Origin: Acidobacteriota bacterium
GTDB lineage: Bacteria; Acidobacteriota; Terriglobia; Terriglobales; Acidobacteriaceae
DNA: 24,257 bases
Direction: 5' to 3'
Assembly: GCA_021841795.1 (NCBI GenBank)
Contig: JAKCDN010000007.1
Coordinates: 1 to 24,257, forward strand
Both the position numbers and the translations under genes were made by a program. The notes beneath the pieces are model-generated. The model was given only the letters and a program-made list of their open reading frames with translations. It ran no database searches and had not been told where the DNA came from. Positions within the stretch are counted from its first letter, which is position 1. The number at the start of each line of letters is the position of its first letter. Below, in pieces: positions 1 through 7,335 of this stretch.

Positions 1-160
1 AGACGCAGAAGTCAGGTTCAGCGGAATTTTACACTGCCGAGACGCGGCGGGGCGGGCGCGAAGGAGCGGAAGCGGCGGCATTTTATGTGGTAGGACCACT
101 GGCGTCCGACGGGGTATGATGGTTTGCGGCAAGCACATTCTTTCCGCGAGAGGCAATTTC

Positions 161-1444
161 GTGATTCGAACCAGGATGATGGGCCAAGGCCCGGCACTTT
201 TCTGCTCACTGGCGCTTTTGTTTGGCTCGGGGGCGCTGCACGCGGCCACCTGCAATCCCCGCGATTTCGGGGCCAAGGGCGATGGGACCACCAAGGACAC
301 GGCGGCGATCCAGCAGGCGATCGACGCCTGCGAGGCGAAGGGCGGCGGCACGGTGGAGCTGGCGGCGGGGATGTATCTGAGCGCGCCCATCGTGCTGAAG
401 AGCAACATTACGCTGGAGCTGGCCAAGGGCGCGACCCTGCTGGGGTCTCCGGATCACGCGGACTATCCGGCCAAGGTGGAGTTCCGGCTTCCGGCGCTGC
501 AATCGCTGGTGAGCGCGAGCAACGCGGACAACGTGGCCATTGTGGGCGAGGGCACGATCGACGGTCAGGGCGAGAGCTGGTGGAAGATGGCGCGCCAGGT
601 GCACGACGCGGGCGTGATGGGCAATCCGCATCCGCGGCCGCGCCTGATCGTCTTCGACCACTGCCGGAATGTGCGCGTGGAGGGAGTCACGATCCAGAAC
701 TCGCCCTTCTGGCAACTGGTGCCGTACTACTCGGACAACGTGCTGATCCGGAACGTGCGGATTCTGGCGCCGCAGCATGCGCCGAACACCGACGCGGTCG
801 ATCCGTTCTCGTCGTCGAATGTGGTGATCGAGCATCTTTACGCCGATGTGGGTGACGACGACATCGCCATCAAGTCGGGCGCGATCAACTCGCCGGGCGG
901 CGACGAGCCGTCGCGCAACATCACGATCACGGACTGCACGTTTCTGCACGGGCACGGGCTTTCAGTGGGCAGCGAGATTGCGGGCGGGGCGCACAACATC
1001 GTGGCGGAGCATATCCACTTTGAAGGCACGGACAACGGCATCCGCGTGAAGGCGAACCGGGACCGGGGCAACGACGTGAGCGACCTGGTGTTCCGCGACA
1101 TCGACATGAAGGATGTGAGGAATCCGCTGATCATCAGCGAGTACTATCCGCGGATCATGCCGCCGGCGGGCGAGGTGAAGGCGGAGCCTGTGGGCCGGCT
1201 GACGCCGCATTTTCACAACATCATCCTGCAGAACGTGACGGCGACGGGCGGAGAGATCGCCGGCGCCATAGTGGGCCTGCCGGAGTCGCCGGCCACGGAG
1301 ATTGTGCTGCAGAACGTGACGCTGAGCGGCAAGACGGGACTTGCAATCGGCTACGCCAACGTGGTGGGTCAGAACGTGAAGGTAACGGCGGCGCAGGGGG
1401 ATGCGATTCTGAAGATGGCGGGGGCGAATGTAACCCTGCAGTAG
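161..1444 (+). CDS. Secreted glycoside hydrolase family 28 (polygalacturonase-like)
   Basis: Right-handed beta-helix pectin-degrading enzyme, expected to hydrolyse galacturonan or rhamnogalacturonan linkages outside the cytoplasm. With the GTG start at 161 the protein has 427 residues. It begins with a signal peptide: a basic start, a hydrophobic run from about residue 11, and a likely cut after ALHA near residue 28. The mature part opens with the pectate-lyase-like segment NPRDFGAKGDGTTKDT. GH28 motifs are visible: NTD (about 209-211), GDDD (231-234), GHG (264-266) and IRVK (about 293-296), which supply the catalytic aspartates and the substrate-binding basic residues. I chose GTG 161 because GAGAGG lies 7 nt upstream and the signal peptide is then compact. 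ATG 116 is an in-frame alternative that would give an unusually long n-region. The gene stands alone and converges on gnd. The family call is firm; exact substrate unknown. Confidence 0.9.
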   Translation: MIRTRMMGQGPALFCSLALLFGSGALHAATCNPRDFGAKGDGTTKDTAAIQQAIDACEAKGGGTVELAAGMYLSAPIVLKSNITLELAKGATLLGSPDHADYPAKVEFRLPALQSLVSASNADNVAIVGEGTIDGQGESWWKMARQVHDAGVMGNPHPRPRLIVFDHCRNVRVEGVTIQNSPFWQLVPYYSDNVLIRNVRILAPQHAPNTDAVDPFSSSNVVIEHLYADVGDDDIAIKSGAINSPGGDEPSRNITITDCTFLHGHGLSVGSEIAGGAHNIVAEHIHFEGTDNGIRVKANRDRGNDVSDLVFRDIDMKDVRNPLIISEYYPRIMPPAGEVKAEPVGRLTPHFHNIILQNVTATGGEIAGAIVGLPESPATEIVLQNVTLSGKTGLAIGYANVVGQNVKVTAAQGDAILKMAGANVTLQ

Positions 1445-1482
1445 CGCGGCGCGATCGACGGGCGCAGGCAGCGCAACGAAAG

Positions 1483-1524
1483 ACAAGAGCGGCGATCTCC
1501 TTTGAGGGAGATCGCCGCTCTTGT
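1483..1524. terminator. Bidirectional hairpin between convergent genes
   Basis: An 18-bp perfect inverted repeat (1483-1500 with 1507-1524) has a 6-nt loop. It sits between the stop of the GH28 gene and the stop of gnd. The right arm ends in a T-rich stretch (TTGTTT), and the left flank is A-rich, so it can serve both strands. The U-tract is modest, so termination strength is inferred from the stem. Confidence 0.85.
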
Positions 1525-1576
1525 TTGCTCGGAGCGCGGGTGGGGCAACTGGGCCCGGGCTGCGGACCCAGGCGGG

Positions 1577-3037
1577 TTATACGTTGTAGGTGGTGGAGGC
1601 GACGCGGCCGCCGTGACCGGTCCAGTTGGTGTGGAAGAACTCGCCGCGGGGCTTGTCTACGCGCTCGTAGGTGTGCGCGCCGAAGAAGTCGCGCTGGGCC
1701 TGGAGCAGATTCTGGGGCAGGCGCGCGGTGCGGTAGCCGTCAAAGAAGGCCAGGGCGGTGGAGAAGGCAGGCGTGGGCACGCCGAGCTTGACGGCATGCA
1801 CGAGAGCCTTGCGCCAGGAGGCCTGGTATTTGTTGACGACGCGGGAGAAGTACCGGTCGAGGAGCAGGTTGTCGAGCTGCTTGTTTTTGCGGAAGGCGTC
1901 CTTGATTTTGCCGAGGAACTGGCTGCGGATGATGCATCCGCCGCGCCACATGAGGGCGATGCCGCCCATGTTCAGGTTCCAGCCGAACTCCTTGCCGGCG
2001 GCGCGGAGGAGCATGTAGCCCTGGGCGTAGCTGATGATTTTGGAGCAGAAGAGGGCGCGGCGGACGTCTTCGATGAACTTGTCGCGGTCGCCGACCCTGG
2101 GGGCGGACTTGGGGCCCTTGAGCACCTTCTCGGCATCGACGCGCTCGTTTTTGAGCGCGGAGAGGCAGCGCGCGAAGACGGACTCGCCGATGAGGGTGAC
2201 GGGCTGGCCTTCGTCGAGGGCGCTGATGACGGTCCACTTGCCGGTGCCCTTTTGGCCGGCGGTGTCGAGGATCTTGTCGACGAGGGGCGAGCCGTCGTCG
2301 TCCTTTTTGGCGAAGATCTGCTGGGTGATGTCGATGAGGTAGCTGTCGAGCTCGCCCTTGTTCCACTCGGCGAAGACCTGGTGGAGCTCATCGGCCGAGA
2401 GCCCGAGGCCGCGGCGGAGGAGGTCGTAGGCCTCGCAGATGAGCTGCATGTCGCCGTACTCGATGCCGTTGTGCACCATCTTCACGTAGTGGCCCGCGCC
2501 TTCTTCGCCGACCCAGTCGCAGCAGGGAGTGCCGTCATCGACCTTGGCGGCTATGGCCTGGAAGATGGGCTTGACGTGGGGCCAGGCGGCGGGGTTGCCG
2601 CCGGGCATGATGGAGGGACCGCGGCGCGCGCCTTCTTCACCGCCGGAGACGCCGGTGCCGATGAAGAGGATGCCTTTTTCGGCCAGGGCCTTGGTGCGGC
2701 GCGTGGAGTCGGTAAAGAGGGAGTTGCCGCCGTCGATGACGATGTCGCCTTTTTCGAGATGGGGCAGGATGTGGTCGATCATCTCGTCGACGGTGCTGCC
2801 GGCCTTGACCATGAGCATGACGCGGCGCGGGCGCTTGAGCAGGCTGACGAACTCCTCGACGGAGTGCGCGCCGACGACCTGGGTGCCTTTGGCTTCGTTG
2901 GCCAGAAAGTCGTCGACCTTGGAAACCGTGCGGTTGAAGACGGCCACCTTGAAGCCATGGTCGTTCATGTTGAGGACAAGATTTTGTCCCATCACAGCAA
3001 GGCCAATGAGGCCGATGTCACACGATGCATCCGGCAT
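1577..3037 (-). CDS. gnd: 6-phosphogluconate dehydrogenase, decarboxylating
   Basis: Cytosolic pentose-phosphate enzyme that converts 6-phosphogluconate plus NADP+ to ribulose 5-phosphate, CO2 and NADPH. The protein has 486 residues, the usual size of the long (dimeric) form. The N-terminal Rossmann motif is GLAVMGQNL (residues 12-20). The substrate/catalytic segment HYVKMVHNGIEYGDMQ is intact, as are KGTGKWT and the C-terminal NWTGHGG region. The ATG at 3037 is chosen because GGAG lies 6 nt upstream on the minus strand. An in-frame ATG at 3067 has no ribosome binding site and adds ten non-conserved residues. The gene is monocistronic here and diverges from a membrane-protein gene. A 614-residue open frame on the opposite strand is a coding shadow. 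Confidence 0.97.
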   Translation of the reverse strand: MPDASCDIGLIGLAVMGQNLVLNMNDHGFKVAVFNRTVSKVDDFLANEAKGTQVVGAHSVEEFVSLLKRPRRVMLMVKAGSTVDEMIDHILPHLEKGDIVIDGGNSLFTDSTRRTKALAEKGILFIGTGVSGGEEGARRGPSIMPGGNPAAWPHVKPIFQAIAAKVDDGTPCCDWVGEEGAGHYVKMVHNGIEYGDMQLICEAYDLLRRGLGLSADELHQVFAEWNKGELDSYLIDITQQIFAKKDDDGSPLVDKILDTAGQKGTGKWTVISALDEGQPVTLIGESVFARCLSALKNERVDAEKVLKGPKSAPRVGDRDKFIEDVRRALFCSKIISYAQGYMLLRAAGKEFGWNLNMGGIALMWRGGCIIRSQFLGKIKDAFRKNKQLDNLLLDRYFSRVVNKYQASWRKALVHAVKLGVPTPAFSTALAFFDGYRTARLPQNLLQAQRDFFGAHTYERVDKPRGEFFHTNWTGHGGRVASTTYNV

Positions 3038-3242
3038 ATTGTTCTCCAAACGAATGAATTTTATCACTGCGGAAATTCGCGTTTTTGTCCGGATTTATTG
3101 TATCGCAGTGGTCTGACCTCAAACTGTGTCGCCGGCGGCATCTCCGCGGACGCGGATGCGCCTGCACTTTCCGCTTGGACTCCGATGCCGCGCGTGCTAC
3201 TCTCTGCGTGTTCCCCCTTTTCCCCAGACTTCACCAGGGCCC

Positions 3243-4028
3243 ATGCCGCTCCATCACGAAAGCGTGTCTTCGCATATGGCCTCCGCAGCGCGATCTGCCG
3301 CTCTCCATCAGCCGCGGTCCTTCACCGAGCGCAACGGCCCGCTTGACCGCTACTTCTACTTCGCCATGTCCCTGGTTGCCGCCGCGGTTGTGGCCGGCGG
3401 CTTCGGCCAGACGGTCGGCGTGAAGCTGTTCCATCCCGCGATCGCCCCGCCGCGCATTCTCTGGGTGCATGGCGCGGTTTTTTCCGGCTGGATCCTCTTC
3501 GTCATCCTGCAGTCGGCCCTGGTCCGCAGCCGCAACCTCCGCCTGCATCGCCAGCTTGGCTGGGCGGGAGCGCTGCTGGCCGCGGTCATGATCCCGCTCG
3601 GCCTGGCCACCGCGGTGATCATGGTGCGCTTCGAGATCTTTACGCTCCACCTTCCCCACCGCTACAGCTTCCTCGCCGTTCCCTGCTACGACATGCTTGT
3701 GTTTTCGGTCTCGATCGCGCTGGCGATCGCCTGGCGCAGAAGGCCTGAGTTTCACCGCCGCCTCATGTTCTTTGGCACCTGCGCGCTGCTGGTCGCGGCC
3801 TTTGCCCGCGTCGACCGCGCGTTTCTCGGCGGCCACGGGCTGCAGGATCTGGGGACCGATCTGCTGATCGCGCTCGGCGTGCTCCGGGACCGGCTTGTGG
3901 ACGGGCGCATCCACGCGGTGTACCGCTTTGCGCTGCCCGTCTACTGCGCAGGCCAGCTCTTCGTCATCTACCTGGTGAGCGCCGGCCCGGCCTGGTGGCT
4001 CCGCATCACGCACGCCATCCTGGGCTGA
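3243..4028 (+). CDS. Polytopic membrane protein of unknown function
   Basis: From ATG 3243 the protein has 261 residues and about six or seven hydrophobic segments, starting after a polar N-terminus of about 35 residues. Recognisable features are HGAVFSGWILFVILQ, the basic loop RNLRLHRQLGWAG, FLAVPCYDMLVFS, and a second basic loop RRRPEFHRRLMFFG. The paired histidine and arginine loops between helices are typical of a family of uncharacterised bacterial membrane proteins, and histidines in helices could bind haem, but nothing proves this. The start is uncertain: ATG 3243 has only a weak AGGG close upstream, ATG 3276 is also possible, and the frame is open back to 3126. The stop is 17 nt from that of the convergent next gene. 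Confidence 0.75.
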   Translation: MPLHHESVSSHMASAARSAALHQPRSFTERNGPLDRYFYFAMSLVAAAVVAGGFGQTVGVKLFHPAIAPPRILWVHGAVFSGWILFVILQSALVRSRNLRLHRQLGWAGALLAAVMIPLGLATAVIMVRFEIFTLHLPHRYSFLAVPCYDMLVFSVSIALAIAWRRRPEFHRRLMFFGTCALLVAAFARVDRAFLGGHGLQDLGTDLLIALGVLRDRLVDGRIHAVYRFALPVYCAGQLFVIYLVSAGPAWWLRITHAILG

Positions 4029-4045
4029 TCCGCTGCCCGCCGTTG

Positions 4046-4642
4046 CTATTGCATGCTCAGCTCCCCATCGGCATCGACGACGAGTTTGTCGCCGTCAATC
4101 TGAACGGAGTGGATCTTGAGGCGATCGAGGCTGACCTTGTAGCCGGAGGCGGCGGTGGAGCCGGCGAGGGCCTTGCGGAGCAGGTCGGCGGCGTTGACGC
4201 GCAGGGATTTTGGCACCTCGCCGCGCAGGAAGGGCGCGAGGACGAAGTTGATCTCGCGCCGGTCGGAGACTTTGTCGAGCTGAGCGTCGCGGAAGCCGAT
4301 GATCTCTCCCTCGCCGTCGGGGACCATGGAGACCTGAGCGGGGAGCCCGAGGCTGACGCCGAGGCATGCGCCGCGCACGGCCTTCCCCATGCGCGCGACG
4401 GTGCGGACGCGGACGACGATGCGGTCCTGGCTGAAGGTGAGGTGGGGATCTTCGGTGGCGATGAAGCAGGGCGACTGGGGTCCGCCTTTGAGATAGTAGC
4501 GTCCGCCGGGTCCGCTGAAGAGCTGCTGGACGAGGGTGCGCTCGAGCGCCTGGCGGCTGACGGTGAGCTCGACGGCGCGGCCGGTCGGCATGGCGGCCAG
4601 GAGCACCAAAAGCGCTGCAAAAGCCGACGGAGAGAGCGTCAT
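4046..4642 (-). CDS. Secreted protein of unknown function
   Basis: A 198-residue protein with a clear signal peptide (hydrophobic residues about 5-18, likely cut after GRA near residue 23). An A/G-rich AGAAGAA precedes the ATG. The mature part alternates short beta-like segments (for example FIATEDPHLTFSQDRIVVRV and LKIHSVQIDGDKLVVDADG). It has a helix-forming stretch near the N-terminus (SRQALERTLVQQLFSG) and another around VNAADLLRKALAG. This pattern resembles lipid-binding periplasmic folds (YceB/DUF1439-like, BPI-like). That is only a fold-level impression and I do not recognise the family. It has two cysteines (PCFIAT and GACLGV). It is transcribed away from an AT-rich region holding a palindrome and a TATAAT hexamer. 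Confidence 0.75.
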   Translation of the reverse strand: MTLSPSAFAALLVLLAAMPTGRAVELTVSRQALERTLVQQLFSGPGGRYYLKGGPQSPCFIATEDPHLTFSQDRIVVRVRTVARMGKAVRGACLGVSLGLPAQVSMVPDGEGEIIGFRDAQLDKVSDRREINFVLAPFLRGEVPKSLRVNAADLLRKALAGSTAASGYKVSLDRLKIHSVQIDGDKLVVDADGELSMQ

Positions 4643-4731
4643 GGGCGTTCTTCTTCTACTCCCGAATTTTCCACTGCTTTAACTTTACGCAGGAGGGCGG
4701 AGGCCGGTTCCGCGAAGCGTGGGGTTAATAT

Positions 4732-4748
4732 TTTGTATATTATACAAA
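4732..4748. promoter_or_regulatory. AT-rich palindrome, possible operator
   Basis: A perfect 8-bp inverted repeat around one central base (TTTGTATA-T-TATACAAA) lies in the AT-rich stretch upstream of the minus-strand secreted-protein gene. On the minus strand it contains a perfect TATAAT, so a protein bound here could control that promoter. No good -35 lies at 17 nt. It is more than 180 bp from the start of the plus-strand 75-aa gene. Confidence 0.4.
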
Positions 4749-4821
4749 TAAAATAAGTTATCTGTGGTGTAAACTTTGTTTAGCGAAGTAGTTTGGGGAG
4801 GCCGGGGAAGGCATTTTTCTA

Positions 4822-4850
4822 TTGATTTTTGGACAAAATATCCGTAAAAT
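4822..4850 (+). promoter_or_regulatory. Sigma-70-type promoter of the 75-aa protein gene
   Basis: TTGATT (4822-4827) and TAAAAT (4845-4850) are separated by 17 nt. The -10 box matches the consensus at five of six positions and the -35 at four. Transcription would start near 4857, leaving a leader of about 80 nt that holds a 7-bp stem (4863-4869 with 4893-4899). It is one of two near-consensus promoters in this GC-rich window. Confidence 0.65.
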
Positions 4851-4936
4851 GACAATAAATGCTCCTCGGGTTCTCTTGAATCCCAGCCCTGACCGAGGAT
4901 GAGCAGTACAACCTCCTTTCAAGGAAACAAAAATCA

Positions 4937-5164
4937 ATGGCAAAGCGTCGTGGAAATCCGAATTGGGGCAAGCCGGAGCCCATTGGCCCGGTTGTGCCCA
5001 CAGTGACCTCCTTCGAGCAGATTACCAAGGAGTTCAAATTACCGCCGGATCAATACATCCGGTCGACCCGTCTGCGTGAGTGGGCGCGTCGGAACAAGAA
5101 TTCAAAATATATTCCTGAGGCTTTGCTCGAAGCCTGGGGCTTTGAGATTGAATCCACGCTGTAG
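4937..5164 (+). CDS. Small basic protein of unknown function
   Basis: A 75-residue soluble protein with a basic start, [18 protein letters not shown], followed by a mainly helical part ([38 protein letters not shown]). No signal peptide, membrane segment or cysteines. It is bounded by its own promoter, a structured leader, the SD AAGGA about 11 nt before the ATG, and a strong terminator. It is therefore almost certainly a real monocistronic gene. The basic N-terminus would suit binding to nucleic acid or the ribosome; this is inference. I do not recognise the family. Confidence 0.8.
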   Translation: MAKRRGNPNWGKPEPIGPVVPTVTSFEQITKEFKLPPDQYIRSTRLREWARRNKNSKYIPEALLEAWGFEIESTL

Positions 5165-5182
5165 GACTTTCGCCAGTAGTGC

Positions 5183-5210
5183 AAAAACGCCGCCTGCGGG
5201 CGGCGTTTTT
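5183..5210 (+). terminator. Rho-independent terminator after the 75-aa gene
   Basis: A perfect 12-bp stem (5183-5194 with 5199-5210) has a TGCG loop. The left arm begins with five A and the right arm ends with five T, so the core GC stem is followed by a U-tract on the plus strand. It starts 18 nt after the stop codon. By symmetry it could also act on the minus strand. Confidence 0.92.
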
Positions 5211-5234
5211 GCTGTGCGCGCTAGCAGGCTGGTG

Positions 5235-5276
5235 AGCCCGGCGAGGAGTGAAGCCGGCGTCGGGACCGGGCTTTTT
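5235..5276 (+). terminator. Terminator-like hairpin in the ribBA leader
   Basis: AGCCCGG (5235-5241) pairs with CCGGGCT (5266-5272), followed by TTTT. It ends 111 nt before the ribBA start codon. The loop of about 24 nt is long, so the structure may be weak or may contain an inner stem. It may be a backup terminator for the gene before it or an attenuator for ribBA. No FMN-riboswitch (RFN) consensus was found in this leader. Confidence 0.35.
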
Positions 5277-5387
5277 GATGAAACAGGCGCGACGGCTGGA
5301 GTTTTGCGATTGCGCGAGCCGCGCGGACCGCGGGCCGGGCACGCAGCGCACCGCCGAGCGCGCCCCGTGCGAAAATAGAGACGCGTT

Positions 5388-6722
5388 ATGCCGCATAGCC
5401 CCCGCATCCCCGAGCCACCCTTTACCGACGTTCCCGGCGCGCTGGAAGAGATCCGCGCGGGGCGGGTGGTGGTGGTGGTGGACGACGAGGACCGGGAGAA
5501 CGAGGGCGACCTGACGCTGGCGGCGGATTTTGTTACGCCCGAGGCGATCAACTTCATGGCGCGGTACGGCCGGGGCCTGATCTGCCTGACGCTGACCGAA
5601 GAGCGGGCGGATTACCTGCGGCTGCCGCCGATGACGCAGCAGAACTCATCGCGGTTCGGGACCGCGTTTACGGAGACAATCGAGGCGCGGGAGGGCGTGA
5701 CCACGGGCATCTCCGCGGCGGACCGCGCGCATACGATCCGCACGGCGATCGCCGCGGACGCGACGGCGGCGGATCTGGCGCGTCCGGGACATGTCTTTCC
5801 GCTGCGGGCGCGGCGGGGCGGAGTGCTGGTGCGCGCGGGGCAGACGGAGGCCTCAGTGGACCTGGCGCGGCTGGCGGGGCTGACGCCGGCGGGTGTGATC
5901 TGCGAGATCATGCGCGACGACGGGGAGATGGCGCGGGTTCCCGACCTGATTGTGTTTTGCCGCGAGCATGGGCTGAAGATGCTGACGGTGGCGGAGCTGA
6001 TCCGCTACCGGCTGCGGAACGAGCGGTATATAGTCCGCGCCGGGGAGACGCTGGTGACGACGCGCTACGGCGAGTTCCGCATGATTGCCTATGAGAGCGA
6101 GGTGAACGGCGGGGAGAGCCACATTGCGCTGATCCGGGGCGACCTGTGCCCGGGCTGCCCGGCGTTCCATGCCGGCCCGTTTCCGAGCCCGCTGCCGGAC
6201 TCGGAGGCGAACGGGGCCATTGCCGAGGCGCGCATGCCGTGCCCGCACCCGGTGCTGGTACGCGTGCACACGCGCTGCACGGCGGGGGATGTGTTCGCGG
6301 CGGACTGTCACTGCCGGGAGACGCTGGACCAGTCAATGCGGATGATTGCCGAGGCCGGCTGCGGGGTGGTTTTGTATCTGCACAACACTTCGCGCGGGTT
6401 CGAGATCGAGCGGATGCCGCGTCCGGCGGCCGCGGCCTTTGACCCGGAGGGCTCGGCGGTGCCGGCGCAGGAGCGCGAGGGCGGCTCCGGCCGTCTGATC
6501 CTGCACCAGGAACTGCGGGTGCGGGAGGGCGCGCAGGCGCGCACGGGACGGATACTGCGCGCGATCGGGCTGGGCGGACAGATCCTGTCGGACCTGGGCA
6601 TCCAGCGGATTCGTCTGCTCTCGAATACGCCGATGCACATTCCGGCGCTGGAGGGCTTCGGGCTGGAGATTGTGGAGCAGGTGGCGATTCCGGTGGAGGA
6701 GTGCGCGCGATCTGCCGTGTGA
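5388..6722 (+). CDS. ribBA: RibBA-type bifunctional DHBP synthase / GTP cyclohydrolase II (degenerate)
   Basis: Riboflavin-precursor enzyme of 444 residues. The N-terminal half (about 1-208) is 3,4-dihydroxy-2-butanone-4-phosphate synthase, with [12 protein letters not shown] (32-43), [16 protein letters not shown] and GHVFPLRAR. The C-terminal half (about 215-440) is GTP cyclohydrolase II-like, with zinc cysteines C297, C307 and C309. Several key positions differ. The usual GHTEA motif reads GQTEA (Q152, codon CAG at 5841), replacing the metal-binding histidine. The usual RQEGRGIGL loop reads HNTSRGFEI (332-340). The segment that normally carries the catalytic tyrosine and the DTVEAN region is replaced by an unrelated Pro/Ala/Glu-rich stretch (342-385). 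An extra stretch of about 30 residues precedes the zinc site. One or both activities may be lost or changed. The ATG at 5388 fits the domain start, but its ribosome binding site is weak (GAGA). Confidence 0.9.
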   Translation: MPHSPRIPEPPFTDVPGALEEIRAGRVVVVVDDEDRENEGDLTLAADFVTPEAINFMARYGRGLICLTLTEERADYLRLPPMTQQNSSRFGTAFTETIEAREGVTTGISAADRAHTIRTAIAADATAADLARPGHVFPLRARRGGVLVRAGQTEASVDLARLAGLTPAGVICEIMRDDGEMARVPDLIVFCREHGLKMLTVAELIRYRLRNERYIVRAGETLVTTRYGEFRMIAYESEVNGGESHIALIRGDLCPGCPAFHAGPFPSPLPDSEANGAIAEARMPCPHPVLVRVHTRCTAGDVFAADCHCRETLDQSMRMIAEAGCGVVLYLHNTSRGFEIERMPRPAAAAFDPEGSAVPAQEREGGSGRLILHQELRVREGAQARTGRILRAIGLGGQILSDLGIQRIRLLSNTPMHIPALEGFGLEIVEQVAIPVEECARSAV

Positions 6723-6793
6723 TCGCCGCAGCCGGCGAATGGCCGGGATGGATCGAGGCCGCTCCATAGGCTGCCCCTCCGCACCCTTGAACC

Positions 6794-7258
6794 CTATCTT
6801 GAGAACACAAATGTCCCGCAGAGCGTGGACGTATTCTGCATGGCGTCGAATTTGAATACGGGCTGGTCGTCGCCGGAGAAGAAGGCGACATTGAGGGTGC
6901 GACCGGTGACGTAGGTGGCCATCCACTGCGCCTCTTCGCTGCCGCAGAGGGTGTTTTTGTGCTGGAAGCGCTGATCGGGCGGGACGTGGAGGCGGTAGAG
7001 AGTGCCTTCAACGCCGGCGTTGAGGTCGGCGTCGAAGACGGCGCTGACTTCAACGGGTTTGAGGCGGCGAATCTGCGCCAGGGGGAAGATGAGGAAGTCG
7101 ATGGTAAGCCTGCCGTCGGAGATGACGACGTCGCCGGTGATGGCGTGGGCGTTGGTGCTGGCCGCGCGCCAGGGGCCGCGATCCTCCTGCGCGCCGGCAA
7201 GGGGGGCGCAGGCAAGTGTGAGCGCTAAGGCCGCGCCGAGCAGGACGATTTTTTTCAT
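6794..7258 (-). CDS. Small secreted protein of unknown function
   Basis: A 154-residue protein with a typical signal peptide: MKK start, hydrophobic core, and a likely cut after AGA near residue 23. GAAGGA lies 6 nt before the ATG. The mature part looks like a compact beta-rich domain (VVISDGRLTIDFLIFPLAQI, LNVAFFSGDDQPVFKFDAM). It has two cysteines, both in LCG motifs (LCGSEEAQWM and the near-terminal LCGTFVF), which could form a disulfide in the periplasm. No enzyme motif is seen. It converges on ribBA with 71 nt between stops and starts 77 nt after the deoxyhypusine-synthase-like gene on the same strand. Confidence 0.8.
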   Translation of the reverse strand: MKKIVLLGAALALTLACAPLAGAQEDRGPWRAASTNAHAITGDVVISDGRLTIDFLIFPLAQIRRLKPVEVSAVFDADLNAGVEGTLYRLHVPPDQRFQHKNTLCGSEEAQWMATYVTGRTLNVAFFSGDDQPVFKFDAMQNTSTLCGTFVFSR

Positions 7259-7335
7259 GAGCGTTCCTTCATTCCCGGGCCGAGCGGCTGCGCTTGGCAG
7301 CGAACCCCAAGCCGCGGCGCGCCGCCGGGCGGAGC

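Noticed and set aside
1502..3346. 614-codon open frame on the plus strand opposite gnd
   Set aside because: Gnd on the minus strand has full family motifs and a good SD. The plus frame is Ala/Glu/Val/Asp-rich without domains, the usual antisense shadow of high-GC codon use.
5211..5387. FMN riboswitch upstream of ribBA
   Set aside because: No RFN-type conserved blocks were found in the 177-nt leader; only a simple terminator-like hairpin is present.
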